Source: Nonomuraea wenchangensis
GTDB lineage: Bacteria > Actinomycetota > Actinomycetes > Streptosporangiales > Streptosporangiaceae
Length of the DNA stretch: 64,000 nt
Reading direction: 5' to 3'
Assembly: GCF_900111685.1 (NCBI RefSeq)
Contig: NZ_FOHX01000003.1
Span: 310,001 to 374,000 of the forward strand
The translations under genes and the position numbers were made by a program. Below the pieces are notes generated by a model. It worked only from the letters and a program-made list of their open reading frames with translations. It had not been told where the DNA came from and made no database searches. Positions 14,919 through 23,591 of the stretch are shown piece after piece (position 1 is the first letter of the stretch; each line of letters starts with the position of its first letter).

Positions 14919-16025
14919 TCAGTCCTCTGTGATGCGGTCCAGTCGTTCCAGGGCCTCGCCGTACTCCGTCATCAGGTTGAAGATCACGTCCTTGGTGGAG
15001 CGGACCTGGTTCATGAGGCCGATGATCTGGCCGGCCGGGAAGGTGGCCAGTTCCGAGGCGTCGGAGCGGCCGATGCGGCGCAGCGCGTCCGAGACCAGCA
15101 TGAACTGCAGGGGCATGGGCAGCGTGCCCGGCGAGTCCGTGGACTCCCACGCCTCGGTCCACTCGTTCCTGAGCAGGCGGGCGGGCTTGCCGGTCCAGCT
15201 CCGGGAGCGGACGGTGTCACGGGAGGTGGCCTCCAGGATGCGGCGCTTGGCCATCTCCGGCGTGTCGGCCTCCTCGACCGTGAGCCACAGGGAGCCGGTC
15301 CACACGCCCTCCGCGCCGAGCGCCAGGCCGGCGGCCATCTGGCGGCCGTTGCCGATGCCGCCGGCGGCCAGCACCGGCACGTCCACGGCGTCCACCACCT
15401 GCGGGATGAGGACCATGGTGGAGATCTCGCCGGTGTGCCCGCCCGCCTCGGTGCCCTGGGCGACGACGACGTCCACGCCGACCTCGACCTGCTTGAGCGC
15501 GTGCCGGGGCGTGGAGGCGAGGGCCGCGACCTTGACGCCGTGGGAGTGGGCCAGCTCGACGACGTCGGCCGGGGGCGGGCCGAGGGCGTTGGCGAGCAGC
15601 GCGATGGGGTGGCGGAGGGCGACCTCGACCTGCGGGCGGGCCGTGGCGTCCGTCCAGCCGAGCAGCACGCGTCCCGCGTCGGCGTCCGCCGAGAGCGGGG
15701 GCACACCGTGCTCGGCCAGCAGGTTCTCCACGAACGAGCGATGCCCTTCGGGGATCATCGCCTGGAGGCGGCCGACCAGCTCGTCGGTGGCGAAGTCGGC
15801 CCCCTCGTACGAGGCCGGCATGACGACGTCCACGCCGTACGGCCGGCCGTCCACGTGGTCGTCGATCCACTTGAGCTCCGTCTCGAGCTCTTCCGGGGTG
15901 AAGTAGAGGGCTCCGAGCACGCCCATGCCGCCCGCGCGGCTGACGGCGGCGACGACGTCCCTGCAGTGGCTGAACGCGAAGATCGGGAGCTCGATTCCGA
16001 ACATGTCCGTGACACGTGTCCGCAT
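14919..16025 (-). CDS. Nitronate monooxygenase/2-nitropropane dioxygenase-family flavoprotein
   Basis: A 368-residue FMN-dependent TIM-barrel enzyme. Signatures: FGIELPIFAFSHCRDVVAAVSRAGGMGVLGAL at the N-terminus, VVVAQGTEAGGHTGEISTMVLIPQVVDAVDVPVLAAGGIGNGRQMAAGLALGAEGVWTGSLWL for the FMN phosphate-binding part. Although annotated by the nitroalkane-oxidising founders, several actinobacterial members reduce double bonds in steroid catabolism (IpdC). Two exact matches to the KstR consensus lie 32 and 86 bases upstream of the ATG at 16025, tying it to the lipid cluster. A start at 16061 would lie inside the first site and is disfavoured. Physiological substrate is unknown. Confidence 0.82.
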   Translation of the reverse strand: MRTRVTDMFGIELPIFAFSHCRDVVAAVSRAGGMGVLGALYFTPEELETELKWIDDHVDGRPYGVDVVMPASYEGADFATDELVGRLQAMIPEGHRSFVENLLAEHGVPPLSADADAGRVLLGWTDATARPQVEVALRHPIALLANALGPPPADVVELAHSHGVKVAALASTPRHALKQVEVGVDVVVAQGTEAGGHTGEISTMVLIPQVVDAVDVPVLAAGGIGNGRQMAAGLALGAEGVWTGSLWLTVEEADTPEMAKRRILEATSRDTVRSRSWTGKPARLLRNEWTEAWESTDSPGTLPMPLQFMLVSDALRRIGRSDASELATFPAGQIIGLMNQVRSTKDVIFNLMTEYGEALERLDRITED

Positions 16026-16056
16026 GGCCCGACAATACGTCCGGCGCAACGCGAAC

Positions 16057-16070
16057 TGCAACGTGTTCTA
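16057..16070. promoter_or_regulatory. KstR-consensus palindrome 1 upstream of the nitronate monooxygenase-family gene
   Basis: TGCAACGTGTTCTA matches TnnAACnnGTTnnA at all eight fixed positions. It lies 32 bases upstream of the minus-strand ATG at 16025, where a repressor would cover the promoter. Confidence 0.6.
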
Positions 16071-16110
16071 CACTAGAACCTTTCGTCGGTACCGGTGAGT
16101 AACCTCCGCC

Positions 16111-16124
16111 TATAACAGGTTCTA
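16111..16124. promoter_or_regulatory. KstR-consensus palindrome 2 upstream of the nitronate monooxygenase-family gene
   Basis: TATAACAGGTTCTA also matches TnnAACnnGTTnnA at all fixed positions. Between the two sites, CTAGAACC (16073-16080) and GGTTCTAG (16118-16125) form a wider inverted repeat. Paired sites suggest cooperative repression. Confidence 0.58.
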
Positions 16125-16146
16125 GCCGAAATCCCGAAAAAGAAAA

Positions 16147-16168
16147 AGGCCCGCCTTTCGGCGGGCCT
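16147..16168 (-). terminator. Intrinsic terminator of the DUF3068 gene
   Basis: AGGCCCGCC, loop TTTC, GGCGGGCCT form a perfect nine-pair hairpin 17 bases after the minus-strand DUF3068 stop codon. Reading the minus strand, a T-rich tract (TTTTTCTTTTTC) follows, the classic rho-independent form, rare in such GC-rich DNA. Confidence 0.85.
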
Positions 16169-16184
16169 CAAAAAACGCGTTGTT

Positions 16185-17105
16185 TCACGCGGTGGCCGGG
16201 CGGCGGCGGCCCAGCACCACGCCGGCGAGCACCAGCGCCACGCCCACGATGAGCACCACCAGCGGGATGATGTTCCGCAGCAGGTTGATCTGGCTCTTGC
16301 CCTCCTGCGCGTTCTTGACCAGGCCGGAGACGGTCTCGTCGGTCATCACGGCGGTGCCGATGAAGGCCGCCGAGCGCTCCACGCCGTCCTGGGTCTTCAG
16401 CACCTCGTGGCGCTGCACCTCCTGCTTGACCGGCGAGCCGGTGACGGGCTCGATCCAGAAGGTGGTCTTGCCGTCGTACCAGCGGTCCACCTGCACGTCA
16501 CCGGTGGTGTCCGTCATGCCGAGCACGTTGGCGGGGGCGGTGCGGGTCTCGGTCTTGGTCGGCGGGACGGCCTGCTCGAAGACGTACACCGGCAGGCCGT
16601 TGACCTTGTCCTCACGGACGAAGGTGGCGTCGAAGGCCTTCTGCGCCTGCGCGTTGAACACCTTGTACGTCTTCTTCTCCACGTCGAACGGCCACTTGTA
16701 GATCTGGCCCTCCAGCTGCACCGGAGCCTTGTCCACGCTGGAGCCGCAGCAGTTGACGGCGACACCGGTGTAGCGGTTGAAGGCGCTGCGCCGCTCGGAC
16801 AGGTCGATCTGCGGGCGGCTGTTGGTGACGTCGTTGACGACCGTGGCCTCGTCCCAGACGACCCGGTCGGAGTTGGCCTCCTTCACGTCGCCGCGCGTGG
16901 TGACGATGATGTCGAGGTCGCCGGTGAGGACCTTCAGGTCCTGGAGGGAGAAGTACTGCGCCTGCTTGGCCTCCAGGTGGGAGATCCCGAACTGGTTCGC
17001 CGGCGCGGAGATGATCTTCTCGGCCGCCCAGAATTTCACCAACGGGGCCAGTGCGATGAAGAAAGCTCCGAACCCGATGAGGACGAGCGTGGAGATACGA
17101 CCCAT
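16185..17105 (-). CDS. DUF3068 (PorA-like) membrane-anchored protein
   Basis: A 306-residue protein with an N-terminal membrane segment (STLVLIGFGAFFIALAPLVKFW), a large extracytoplasmic domain and a C-terminal membrane segment (IIPLVVLIVGVALVLAGVVLG) followed by RRRP. This two-anchor layout and motifs such as VNCCGSS and YKWPFDVEKKTYKVFN fit DUF3068, an actinobacterial envelope family of unknown function. The ATG at 17105 is preferred to 17138 because GGAGG lies five bases before it, and a KstR-like palindrome then falls in the promoter instead of in the coding region. It is divergent from an acyltransferase gene and ends at a strong terminator. Confidence 0.82.
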   Translation of the reverse strand: MGRISTLVLIGFGAFFIALAPLVKFWAAEKIISAPANQFGISHLEAKQAQYFSLQDLKVLTGDLDIIVTTRGDVKEANSDRVVWDEATVVNDVTNSRPQIDLSERRSAFNRYTGVAVNCCGSSVDKAPVQLEGQIYKWPFDVEKKTYKVFNAQAQKAFDATFVREDKVNGLPVYVFEQAVPPTKTETRTAPANVLGMTDTTGDVQVDRWYDGKTTFWIEPVTGSPVKQEVQRHEVLKTQDGVERSAAFIGTAVMTDETVSGLVKNAQEGKSQINLLRNIIPLVVLIVGVALVLAGVVLGRRRPATA

Positions 17106-17122
17106 CGAGGCCTCCGCATTTG

Positions 17123-17136
17123 TAGAACGTGTTGTC
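17123..17136. promoter_or_regulatory. KstR-like palindrome before the DUF3068 gene
   Basis: TAGAACGTGTTGTC matches seven of eight fixed positions of TnnAACnnGTTnnA (last base C instead of A). It is centred about 25 bases upstream of the DUF3068 ATG. Confidence 0.5.
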
Positions 17137-17214
17137 ATCAGGTCTGATCGTCGAGCAACAAAGTATGACAGGGGGTGGTGCGCGTCACCGCCGCGCCTCC
17201 CTCCGTCACCAAAT

Positions 17215-17235
17215 CGATAGAAACAAGTTCTATCG
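17215..17235. promoter_or_regulatory. Perfect 8+8 inverted repeat in the acyltransferase promoter
   Basis: CGATAGAA, spacer ACAAG, TTCTATCG: arms are perfectly complementary, 39 bases upstream of the acyltransferase ATG. The YAGAA-N5-TTCTR core recurs before the acyl-CoA synthetase at 31695 and, imperfectly, before the acyl-CoA dehydrogenase at 28147, suggesting one TetR-type regulator. Confidence 0.6.
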
Positions 17236-17273
17236 TGGTTTCCGCGCACCGATCCGCGGAGGTGAGGACAGGG

Positions 17274-18419
17274 ATGAAGAACAGGGACGCGGCCCTCGAC
17301 GGCGTCCGCGCCTGCGCCGCGCTCGGCGTCTGGCTGCTGCACGTCGGGAGCAACACCGGCGTGATGTACCGCGAGGGCATGTACGCCTGGCTGATGGCGC
17401 GGCTCGGCATCGCCGTCCCCATCTTCTTCCTGCTGTCCGGCCTGCTTCTCTACCGCCCGTGGGCGCGCGCGGCGATCGAGGGCACCGAACGCCCCCGGCC
17501 CGTCACGTACCTGTGGCGGCGGGTGCTGCGCGTCATGCCGGTCTACTGGCTGGTGACCGCGCTGACGCTCTGGGCGTGGGGCGGCCTCGACTGGGCCGGC
17601 TGGGTCAAGTGGCTGCTCCTGCTGCAGAACTACTTCCCCGGCGAACCCACCCCCGACGGCCTCTACCAGATGTGGACGCTGCCCATCGAGATGGCCTTCT
17701 ACGTCGCGCTGCCGCTGCTCGCCTGGGCGCTCGACCGGTGGGCTCGGGGCGGTAACCGGCCGGTGCGGCTGCTGACCGGCATCGGCCTGCTGCCGCTGGT
17801 CTCGGTGGCCTCCATCGTCGTGGCCCGGCTGACCGACCGGCCGGAGTTCGGGCTCTGGCTGCCGTACCATCTGGTCTTCTTCGCCTGCGGCATGGCGATG
17901 GCGGTGCTGTCGGTGTGGCTCAAGGAGAGCCGGGCGATCGACGCGCTCGCGCCGCAGCTCCTCGTGCTGGCCTTCCTGCTGTACGCGGTGCTGAGCACCG
18001 GCCTCGCCGGCCCGCGCACGCTCACGCTGCCCACCCTCGGCGAGTCGCTGGTCAGGGTGAGCCTGGAGGCGGCGGTCGCGGTGCTGCTCGTGGCGCCGTT
18101 CGCGCTGGCGCCGCGCGCGGACTCGCTGCGCCACCGGGTGCTCGGCAACCCGGTCGTCGCCTACTTCGGCCGCATCTCCTACAGCTTCTTCCTCTGGCAC
18201 GCACCGGTGATCACGTTGCAGCTCAAGCTCACCGGGGCGCAGCCGTTCCAGGGCGACTTCCCGACCGTGGCCGTGCTGTCGTTCATCGTGACGCTGCTGC
18301 TCAGCGTGGGGAGCTACCATCTCGTCGAGGTCACCGCCCTCAGGCTGAGCCGGCGCCGGCCAGCACCTGCTCCTCGGCCGGCTGCCCGGGAGGCGGCGCC
18401 GGCCGCGCCGGCCGGGTGA
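17274..18419 (+). CDS. Acyltransferase 3 family membrane protein
   Basis: A 381-residue polytopic protein of the acyltransferase-3/OafA family, which O-acylate cell-surface glycans or other extracytoplasmic acceptors. Hallmarks: LDGVRACAALGVWLLHVGSNTG at the N-terminus, a PIFFLLSGLLLYRPW segment, and GRISYSFFLWHAPVI near the C-terminus, spread over about ten hydrophobic segments. The ATG at 17274 has GGAGGTGAGG upstream; an upstream in-frame start would read through the operator. The last 80 bases overlap the converging AftD gene, with the Pro/Ala-rich tail (APAPRPAAREAAPAAPAG) encoded by the overlap. The acyl donor and acceptor are unknown. Confidence 0.85.
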   Translation: MKNRDAALDGVRACAALGVWLLHVGSNTGVMYREGMYAWLMARLGIAVPIFFLLSGLLLYRPWARAAIEGTERPRPVTYLWRRVLRVMPVYWLVTALTLWAWGGLDWAGWVKWLLLLQNYFPGEPTPDGLYQMWTLPIEMAFYVALPLLAWALDRWARGGNRPVRLLTGIGLLPLVSVASIVVARLTDRPEFGLWLPYHLVFFACGMAMAVLSVWLKESRAIDALAPQLLVLAFLLYAVLSTGLAGPRTLTLPTLGESLVRVSLEAAVAVLLVAPFALAPRADSLRHRVLGNPVVAYFGRISYSFFLWHAPVITLQLKLTGAQPFQGDFPTVAVLSFIVTLLLSVGSYHLVEVTALRLSRRRPAPAPRPAAREAAPAAPAG

Positions 18420-21400
18420 CGTGCTGGCCGAACAGCGCCCCGACGGCCGCCGACGACAGCAGTTGAGGCACGTGGTCCATCAGCACCGCGAGGTCGATCC
18501 CCTGCTCGCGCAGCACCAGGTGGACCGCCAGCGACGCGGTCGCCACGCCGAACAGCCCGGCTGACAGCCAGTGCGCCGGCAGCTTCCTGGCCCGCAGCGC
18601 GAACGTCACCAGCATCGCCGCCAGCACCGCCAGCGCGCCCTGCCAGCTCGCCACCCAGCCGCCGAACGCCAGGCCCAGCACGACCGCGTACGGCGCCCGC
18701 AGCCGCGACATCCGCGCCCTCCCGGCCGGGGCGGTCTCGAGCACGTGCTCGGGACGCGGCCCACGCAGCACCAGCGCGCCCAGGGCGAGCAGCGCGATCC
18801 CCGCCATCCCGTACGCCAGCGCGAGCCCGTAGGCGCGGTCCGGCACGTACTCCAGCCGCACGGTCCCCGACGTCCCGGCGGGCAGCTCCCACGCCTGCTT
18901 CCAACCGTCGACACGCACCGGCCGCAGCGTCTGCCCGTCCACCCGGGCCCGCCAGCCGGCGTTGAAGTTCTCGTTGACGACGAGGAAGGCGTCCTTGGGG
19001 GCGCTCACCTTGACCTCGCGCTCGGAGGCCGTCCAGATCCCGCGCACCGCCGCGCCCTCGACGCCGCGCGGCTCGTCCGGCAGCCGGCCGACCACGAGGT
19101 CGTCGATCGCGAAGGAGTCCCATCCGGCCACCCGCACCCGGTTGTCCCCGGCCTTCAGCTCGGCCCGCGCACAGCCCTGGATCCGTACGGGCCGCTTCTC
19201 CAGCAGGTCGGCGTGGGTGCCCGCGACCTTGGTCGCGATGGACGTGCCGTTCACCTCGACGGTCGGGCCGAAGCCGCAGGGCAGCCGCAGCGGGATGTCG
19301 GCGGGCCTGGTCACCGGGTCGAGGCCCGGCACGACCAGCTCGGTGAGCTGCAGCCGCTTGGAGTAGGGCGTGAAGCGCAGCTTGAGCTCGGTCGTGCGCA
19401 GCGGCCGGAAGGTGAGGTTCCCCTCCTGGTCCACGCGGCCGGCGCGGGCGATGCCGTTGTCGCCGGTGACGACCACGTCGAGCGGCTGCATGCGGTCGCC
19501 GGCCGGGCGGCCCAGCTTGATCCGCGAGATCGTCTTCTCGCCCTTCCAGGTGAGCGTGAGCGTCGGCTGGGTGTCCTCGGCGGCCGGCATCCAGGTGGTG
19601 CTCGCGTCGCCGTCGAACGCCGAGCGCGGCGAGACCACCGGATCGTCGGTGAGCTGGGACGAGCCGGTCACCTGCGTGAGCCCGGTGCTGACGCGGGTGA
19701 AGCGGTCGGCCAGCGCGGAGTCCTTGAGCACGGCCGTGCCGCGCACGTTCACGGTGTCGGCGGCCGGGGCCGTGAACGTGCGGTCGAAGCCGGTCTCCTC
19801 GCTCCGCTTGGTCAGCACCGCGTCGTTGCACACCCACCGCACCTGGTTGCGCATGCAGGCGGAGCGGGCGTCGAGCCCCTGGTCCATGACGTACGCGTCG
19901 CCGCCCGTGCCGGGCAGCCTGATCGTGCGCTCGGCCACGACGCCGGGGATCGACAGCTCGATGACGCCGACCCGCTGGCCGTAGCTCCACCGCTCCGAGC
20001 CGGTCGCCACGATCTTGATCCGCAGCCAGGTCGCCGGGCCCTCCGGCACCCGCAGCCACTGCGGGTCGGTGGTGTCGCGGACGTCCTGCGTCAGGCTGCC
20101 CGAGTCGGTCTCGACGGCCACCCGCGTGACGGACTGCCCGAGCAGGAAACCGGAGCCGAACATGACCTGGACCTGCTCGATCCGCCGCTGCGCCGGCAGG
20201 TCCACGCGCAGCCACTGCCCCTCGGGGCGGCTGGTGCCGCTGGTCTCCCAGCCGGTGGCGACGTTGCCGTCCATGGCCGCCCACGGGCCCCGGCTCGGGT
20301 CGCCGCTGCCCGCGACCGCGTCGGGGTCGGCGATCGAGGAGGAGGCCGTGACGCCGGAGATCCCGTGGTACTCGGCGGTCGCGGTGTCGTCCAGCCAGCC
20401 GTTCTCCAGCAGGTCCAGCGCGCGTACGCCGGCGAAGTCGGCCTTGTGGTCGGCGGTGAGCGTGGGCGACTGGTTGGAGCGCAGCTCGCCGAACGAGCGC
20501 TCGCGCAGCCGCAGCGCGTCGCTGACGACGGTGGGCAGCTCGCGCTTGCCCGCGTCGCCGCCGACCAGCACCGGGGCGTCGCCGAGCAGCCCGAGATCGC
20601 CCATCGCGAGCAGCGAGTCCGGCCCGCCGCGCACGGCCAGCGCGTCGGCCGCCGACTGCACGGACACCAGGTCGGCCGCGTCGGACACCTCGTACAGGTC
20701 GAGCGCGGGGAAGGCCGGGTCGAGCGAGTGCTGGGCGTCGTCGCTCTCCCGGTCGCCGACGGGCTCGCCGAAGGAGCGTACGAGCTTGACGCCGGGCGTC
20801 TCGCGCAGCGCCTCGTAGATCCGCGACGGCCAGGCGCCCTGGAGGTTCTGCCGCATGAGATCGTTGCGTACCAGCAGGTAGCGCACGCCGAGGCGGCGCA
20901 GCACCGCCGTCACGCCGGCCGAGCCGTGCCCGGCGGCCAGGCGCTGGTCGACGACGTCGAGCAGCCGGGTCAGGCCGACCGAGCCCGGCGGCTCGATCCG
21001 CCTGGTGGTCCAGCGGGCCGTGGTCAGCGCCTGCAGGGGCTCGTCCATGGGGCGGCCCCAGACGTACTCGGCGAACTTGGCGCCCGGCACGAGCAGCACG
21101 CCGTCGTCGCCGGCGTTCTCGTCCAGCCAGGACGCAGCCTCCCGCCAGTACGGCGGCACGTCCTCGAAGTCGCCGGGCGCGGCGAGTCCCTGGTTGAAGA
21201 CGGGCAGCACGAGCGCGGCCGAGGCCACGACGGCCAGCGTGCGGAGCGGCAGCCGGGCCCGCGCCAGCAGGTGCGCCAGGCCGAAGGCGAGCGCCAGCCG
21301 GACCAGCGGGTCGAACTTGCGCAGGTTGCGCAGCGGCGCGAGCGGCCCGTCCAGCAGCCAGCGGACCGGCTCGGCGGTGATCGGCTCCAGCGCGCTGATG

Positions 21401-22467
21401 TGCCCGGCCACCAGCGCGGCCACGCCCACCACGAACAGCGCCAGCACGAACCCCTTCGCGGGCAGGTCGCGGCGGGCCAGCCCGGCCAGGCCGAGCGCGG
21501 CCAGCACGCCGGTGACCACGACCATCGTGGCCGAGGTGGCGATCGCGAAGCCGGGCGGCTGCTCGAAGACGCCGTTCACGGGAAGGTAACGCACCCAGTC
21601 GGAGGCGCCGCGCAGGACGTTCGTGAGCGAGGTGACCTGGGTGGTGGTGCCCGCGGTCTCGGTGTACGGCAGGAACGAGAAGGCGTACCTGCCGACCAGC
21701 AGCAGCGGCAGCCACCAGAAGAGGGTGGCGACCGCGACGGCGGCGCTCCACCAGCCGAGCAGCCGCCAGCGCGGCACCGGGCGCGGCCGGGTCAGGATGT
21801 AGAGGATGGGGGCCACGAGCACGGCCAGCACCGCCACCGCGTTCACGCCGCCGCACAGCGCCACCGCGAGCGCCGACCTTATCGCGCCGCGCGCCCGCTG
21901 GCCCGTCTCGGAGGCCGTGAGCAGCGGGATGAGGATCCACGGCAGCATCGCGGCGGGCAGCCACTCGATGCTGATCTCGCCGAGGATGGACAGCGTGCGC
22001 GGGGCCAGCGCGTACGCCAGCGCCCCGGCGATCCTGGTGCCCGGCGTGCCGAGGCCGAGCTGCCGGGACAGCCGCTCCACGCCGAGGAAGGCCACGCACA
22101 TGAGCAGCGTGAGCCAGAGCCGCTGCGTCACCCACGGGGCCAGCCCGGCGAGGTCGCCGAGGGCGAAGAACGGGCCCATGGGGAAGATGTAGCCCGCCAC
22201 CTGGTTCTGGAGCTGGCCGAAGTGCTGCAGGTCCCACAGGTGGGCGGCGCGCTCCAGCCAGCCGATCGGGTTGAGCGCGAGGTCCATCTTGGTGTCGGAG
22301 ATCAGGTGGCCGGGCTTGGTGGTGAACGCCAGCAGGCCGAAGCCGAGGCAGCAGATCACCAGCCACCACCGCCGCCACGCCGGCTCGCCGAGGGCACGCG
22401 TACTCGTCCTGCGGCCGGTGCCGGGGCGGCCCCAGACCAGCTTGTCGGTGGCCGGCGGCCGGCTCAT
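18340..22467 (-). CDS. aftD: AftD-type alpha-(1->3)-arabinofuranosyltransferase (GT-C, DUF3367)
   Basis: A 1375-residue membrane protein matching the length and plan of mycobacterial AftD: an N-terminal GT-C core with many membrane spans (GHLISDTKMDLALNPIGWLERAAHLWDLQHFGQLQNQVAGYIFPMGPFFALG at residues about 40-100 carries the catalytic acidic loop), a large periplasmic part with discoidin-like carbohydrate-binding stretches (about 740-880 and 960-1070), and terminal membrane segments. AftD adds arabinofuranose to cell-wall arabinan using a polyprenyl-phosphate donor. The ATG at 22467 has GGGAGGAACG just upstream and overlaps the GT4 stop by four bases. It ends 80 bases inside the converging acyltransferase gene. 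Family is confident; the glycan acceptor in this organism is not known. Confidence 0.82.
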   Translation of the reverse strand: MSRPPATDKLVWGRPGTGRRTSTRALGEPAWRRWWLVICCLGFGLLAFTTKPGHLISDTKMDLALNPIGWLERAAHLWDLQHFGQLQNQVAGYIFPMGPFFALGDLAGLAPWVTQRLWLTLLMCVAFLGVERLSRQLGLGTPGTRIAGALAYALAPRTLSILGEISIEWLPAAMLPWILIPLLTASETGQRARGAIRSALAVALCGGVNAVAVLAVLVAPILYILTRPRPVPRWRLLGWWSAAVAVATLFWWLPLLLVGRYAFSFLPYTETAGTTTQVTSLTNVLRGASDWVRYLPVNGVFEQPPGFAIATSATMVVVTGVLAALGLAGLARRDLPAKGFVLALFVVGVAALVAGHISALEPITAEPVRWLLDGPLAPLRNLRKFDPLVRLALAFGLAHLLARARLPLRTLAVVASAALVLPVFNQGLAAPGDFEDVPPYWREAASWLDENAGDDGVLLVPGAKFAEYVWGRPMDEPLQALTTARWTTRRIEPPGSVGLTRLLDVVDQRLAAGHGSAGVTAVLRRLGVRYLLVRNDLMRQNLQGAWPSRIYEALRETPGVKLVRSFGEPVGDRESDDAQHSLDPAFPALDLYEVSDAADLVSVQSAADALAVRGGPDSLLAMGDLGLLGDAPVLVGGDAGKRELPTVVSDALRLRERSFGELRSNQSPTLTADHKADFAGVRALDLLENGWLDDTATAEYHGISGVTASSSIADPDAVAGSGDPSRGPWAAMDGNVATGWETSGTSRPEGQWLRVDLPAQRRIEQVQVMFGSGFLLGQSVTRVAVETDSGSLTQDVRDTTDPQWLRVPEGPATWLRIKIVATGSERWSYGQRVGVIELSIPGVVAERTIRLPGTGGDAYVMDQGLDARSACMRNQVRWVCNDAVLTKRSEETGFDRTFTAPAADTVNVRGTAVLKDSALADRFTRVSTGLTQVTGSSQLTDDPVVSPRSAFDGDASTTWMPAAEDTQPTLTLTWKGEKTISRIKLGRPAGDRMQPLDVVVTGDNGIARAGRVDQEGNLTFRPLRTTELKLRFTPYSKRLQLTELVVPGLDPVTRPADIPLRLPCGFGPTVEVNGTSIATKVAGTHADLLEKRPVRIQGCARAELKAGDNRVRVAGWDSFAIDDLVVGRLPDEPRGVEGAAVRGIWTASEREVKVSAPKDAFLVVNENFNAGWRARVDGQTLRPVRVDGWKQAWELPAGTSGTVRLEYVPDRAYGLALAYGMAGIALLALGALVLRGPRPEHVLETAPAGRARMSRLRAPYAVVLGLAFGGWVASWQGALAVLAAMLVTFALRARKLPAHWLSAGLFGVATASLAVHLVLREQGIDLAVLMDHVPQLLSSAAVGALFGQHVTRPARPAPPPGQPAEEQVLAGAGSA

Positions 22468-23591
22468 CGTTCCTCCCCGGCCCACTCACCGAGGTCGGAG
22501 GAACGCTCGCCCGGGGCGCGGCCCTCCAGGACGGCGAGGAGCCGTTCGGCGCTGCGGTCCCAGGAGAATCGGTCAGCCCATTCCCGACATTTCACGGAAT
22601 AAGTGTCGTCCACCTCGTCGAGTGCTCCGGCAATGCCCTTGGCCAGCCCGGTGCCCTCGGCCCCCTCGGGCAGCAGCCATCCGGTCTCGCCGGGCCGTAC
22701 CGCGTCGCGGAGCCCGTCCACGTCGAAGGCCACGGTCGGCACCCCGAGCGCCGCCGCCTCCAGCACGCTGAGCCCCCACCCCTCGCCCTGGGAGGCGCTG
22801 ACGTGCAGCCAGGCCCGTGCGACCAGCCGGCTCTTGTCCCGCTCGGACAGGTAGCCGTGCAGGGTGACGCCCTCGGGCAGCCGCGCCCGCAGCCGCTCCT
22901 CCTCGGGCCCCCGGCCGATGACGTCCACCTGGAGGTCCGGCCGGTGCCGCCGCAGCTCGGCGACGGCGTCGAGGAGCAGGTGCACCCGCTTGTGCGCGAC
23001 CAGCCGCCCCAGGCAGACCAGCCGGGGCTCGGCGCTCCGCGCGACCTCGCCGGGGTCGGCGACGCTGACGCCGTTCGGGACGATGTGAATGGGCCCCTTC
23101 CAGGCCAGCCGCTCGCGCATGGCGAGCTCCGTGGACGGCGACACGGCCACGCTCGGGTGCCGCCGGTAGCTCCACCGCGACACCGGCCCCTCCAGGAACC
23201 GCCCGACGGCGGCCAGCCATCCCGGCAGGTGCACGCCGAACTGCCGGTCGTGCACGTGGTGCACCACGCAGACCACCTTCGTCCGCCGCCGCACCACCCA
23301 CGGGGTGAAGAACGGGATGCCGTTCTGGCAGTCCAGCACCGCGTCGAAGCGCCCGCGCCGGACCAGCAGCCAGGCCAGCACCAGCGGGTAGACGGTGAAC
23401 GTCGCGCCCATGCGGGCGAAGCGCACGCCCTCGACGGTCTCCTTCCCGCGCTGGCCGGGCGCCCGCGCGGTGACGAACCACACCTGGTGGCCCGCGCCCG
23501 CGAGGCGGCGGGCCAGCTCCCAGGCGAACGTCTCGGCGCCGCCCGCCTGGGGATGCCAGGGGTCACGCCAGTTGACGAAGGCGATCTTCAC
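22464..23591 (-). CDS. Glycosyltransferase family 4
   Basis: A 375-residue GT-B glycosyltransferase. N-terminal lobe: MKIAFVNWRDPWHPQAGGAETFAWELARRLAGAGH, acceptor side. C-terminal lobe: RLVCLGRLVAHKRVHLLLDAVAEL, then SASQGEGWGLSVLEAAALGVPTVAFDVDGLRDAV, containing the nucleotide-sugar-binding Glu motif (E-x7-E) of family GT4. It probably transfers a sugar in the cytoplasm, possibly to a lipid-linked precursor. It overlaps both neighbours by four bases (ATGA), indicating translational coupling with the GT2 and AftD genes. Confidence 0.87.
   Translation of the reverse strand: MKIAFVNWRDPWHPQAGGAETFAWELARRLAGAGHQVWFVTARAPGQRGKETVEGVRFARMGATFTVYPLVLAWLLVRRGRFDAVLDCQNGIPFFTPWVVRRRTKVVCVVHHVHDRQFGVHLPGWLAAVGRFLEGPVSRWSYRRHPSVAVSPSTELAMRERLAWKGPIHIVPNGVSVADPGEVARSAEPRLVCLGRLVAHKRVHLLLDAVAELRRHRPDLQVDVIGRGPEEERLRARLPEGVTLHGYLSERDKSRLVARAWLHVSASQGEGWGLSVLEAAALGVPTVAFDVDGLRDAVRPGETGWLLPEGAEGTGLAKGIAGALDEVDDTYSVKCREWADRFSWDRSAERLLAVLEGRAPGERSSDLGEWAGEER

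Noticed and set aside
18571-22602. 1343-residue open frame opposite aftD
   Set aside because: Arg/His/Gln/Gly-rich shadow frame with no recognisable fold; the minus strand encodes AftD with all its features.
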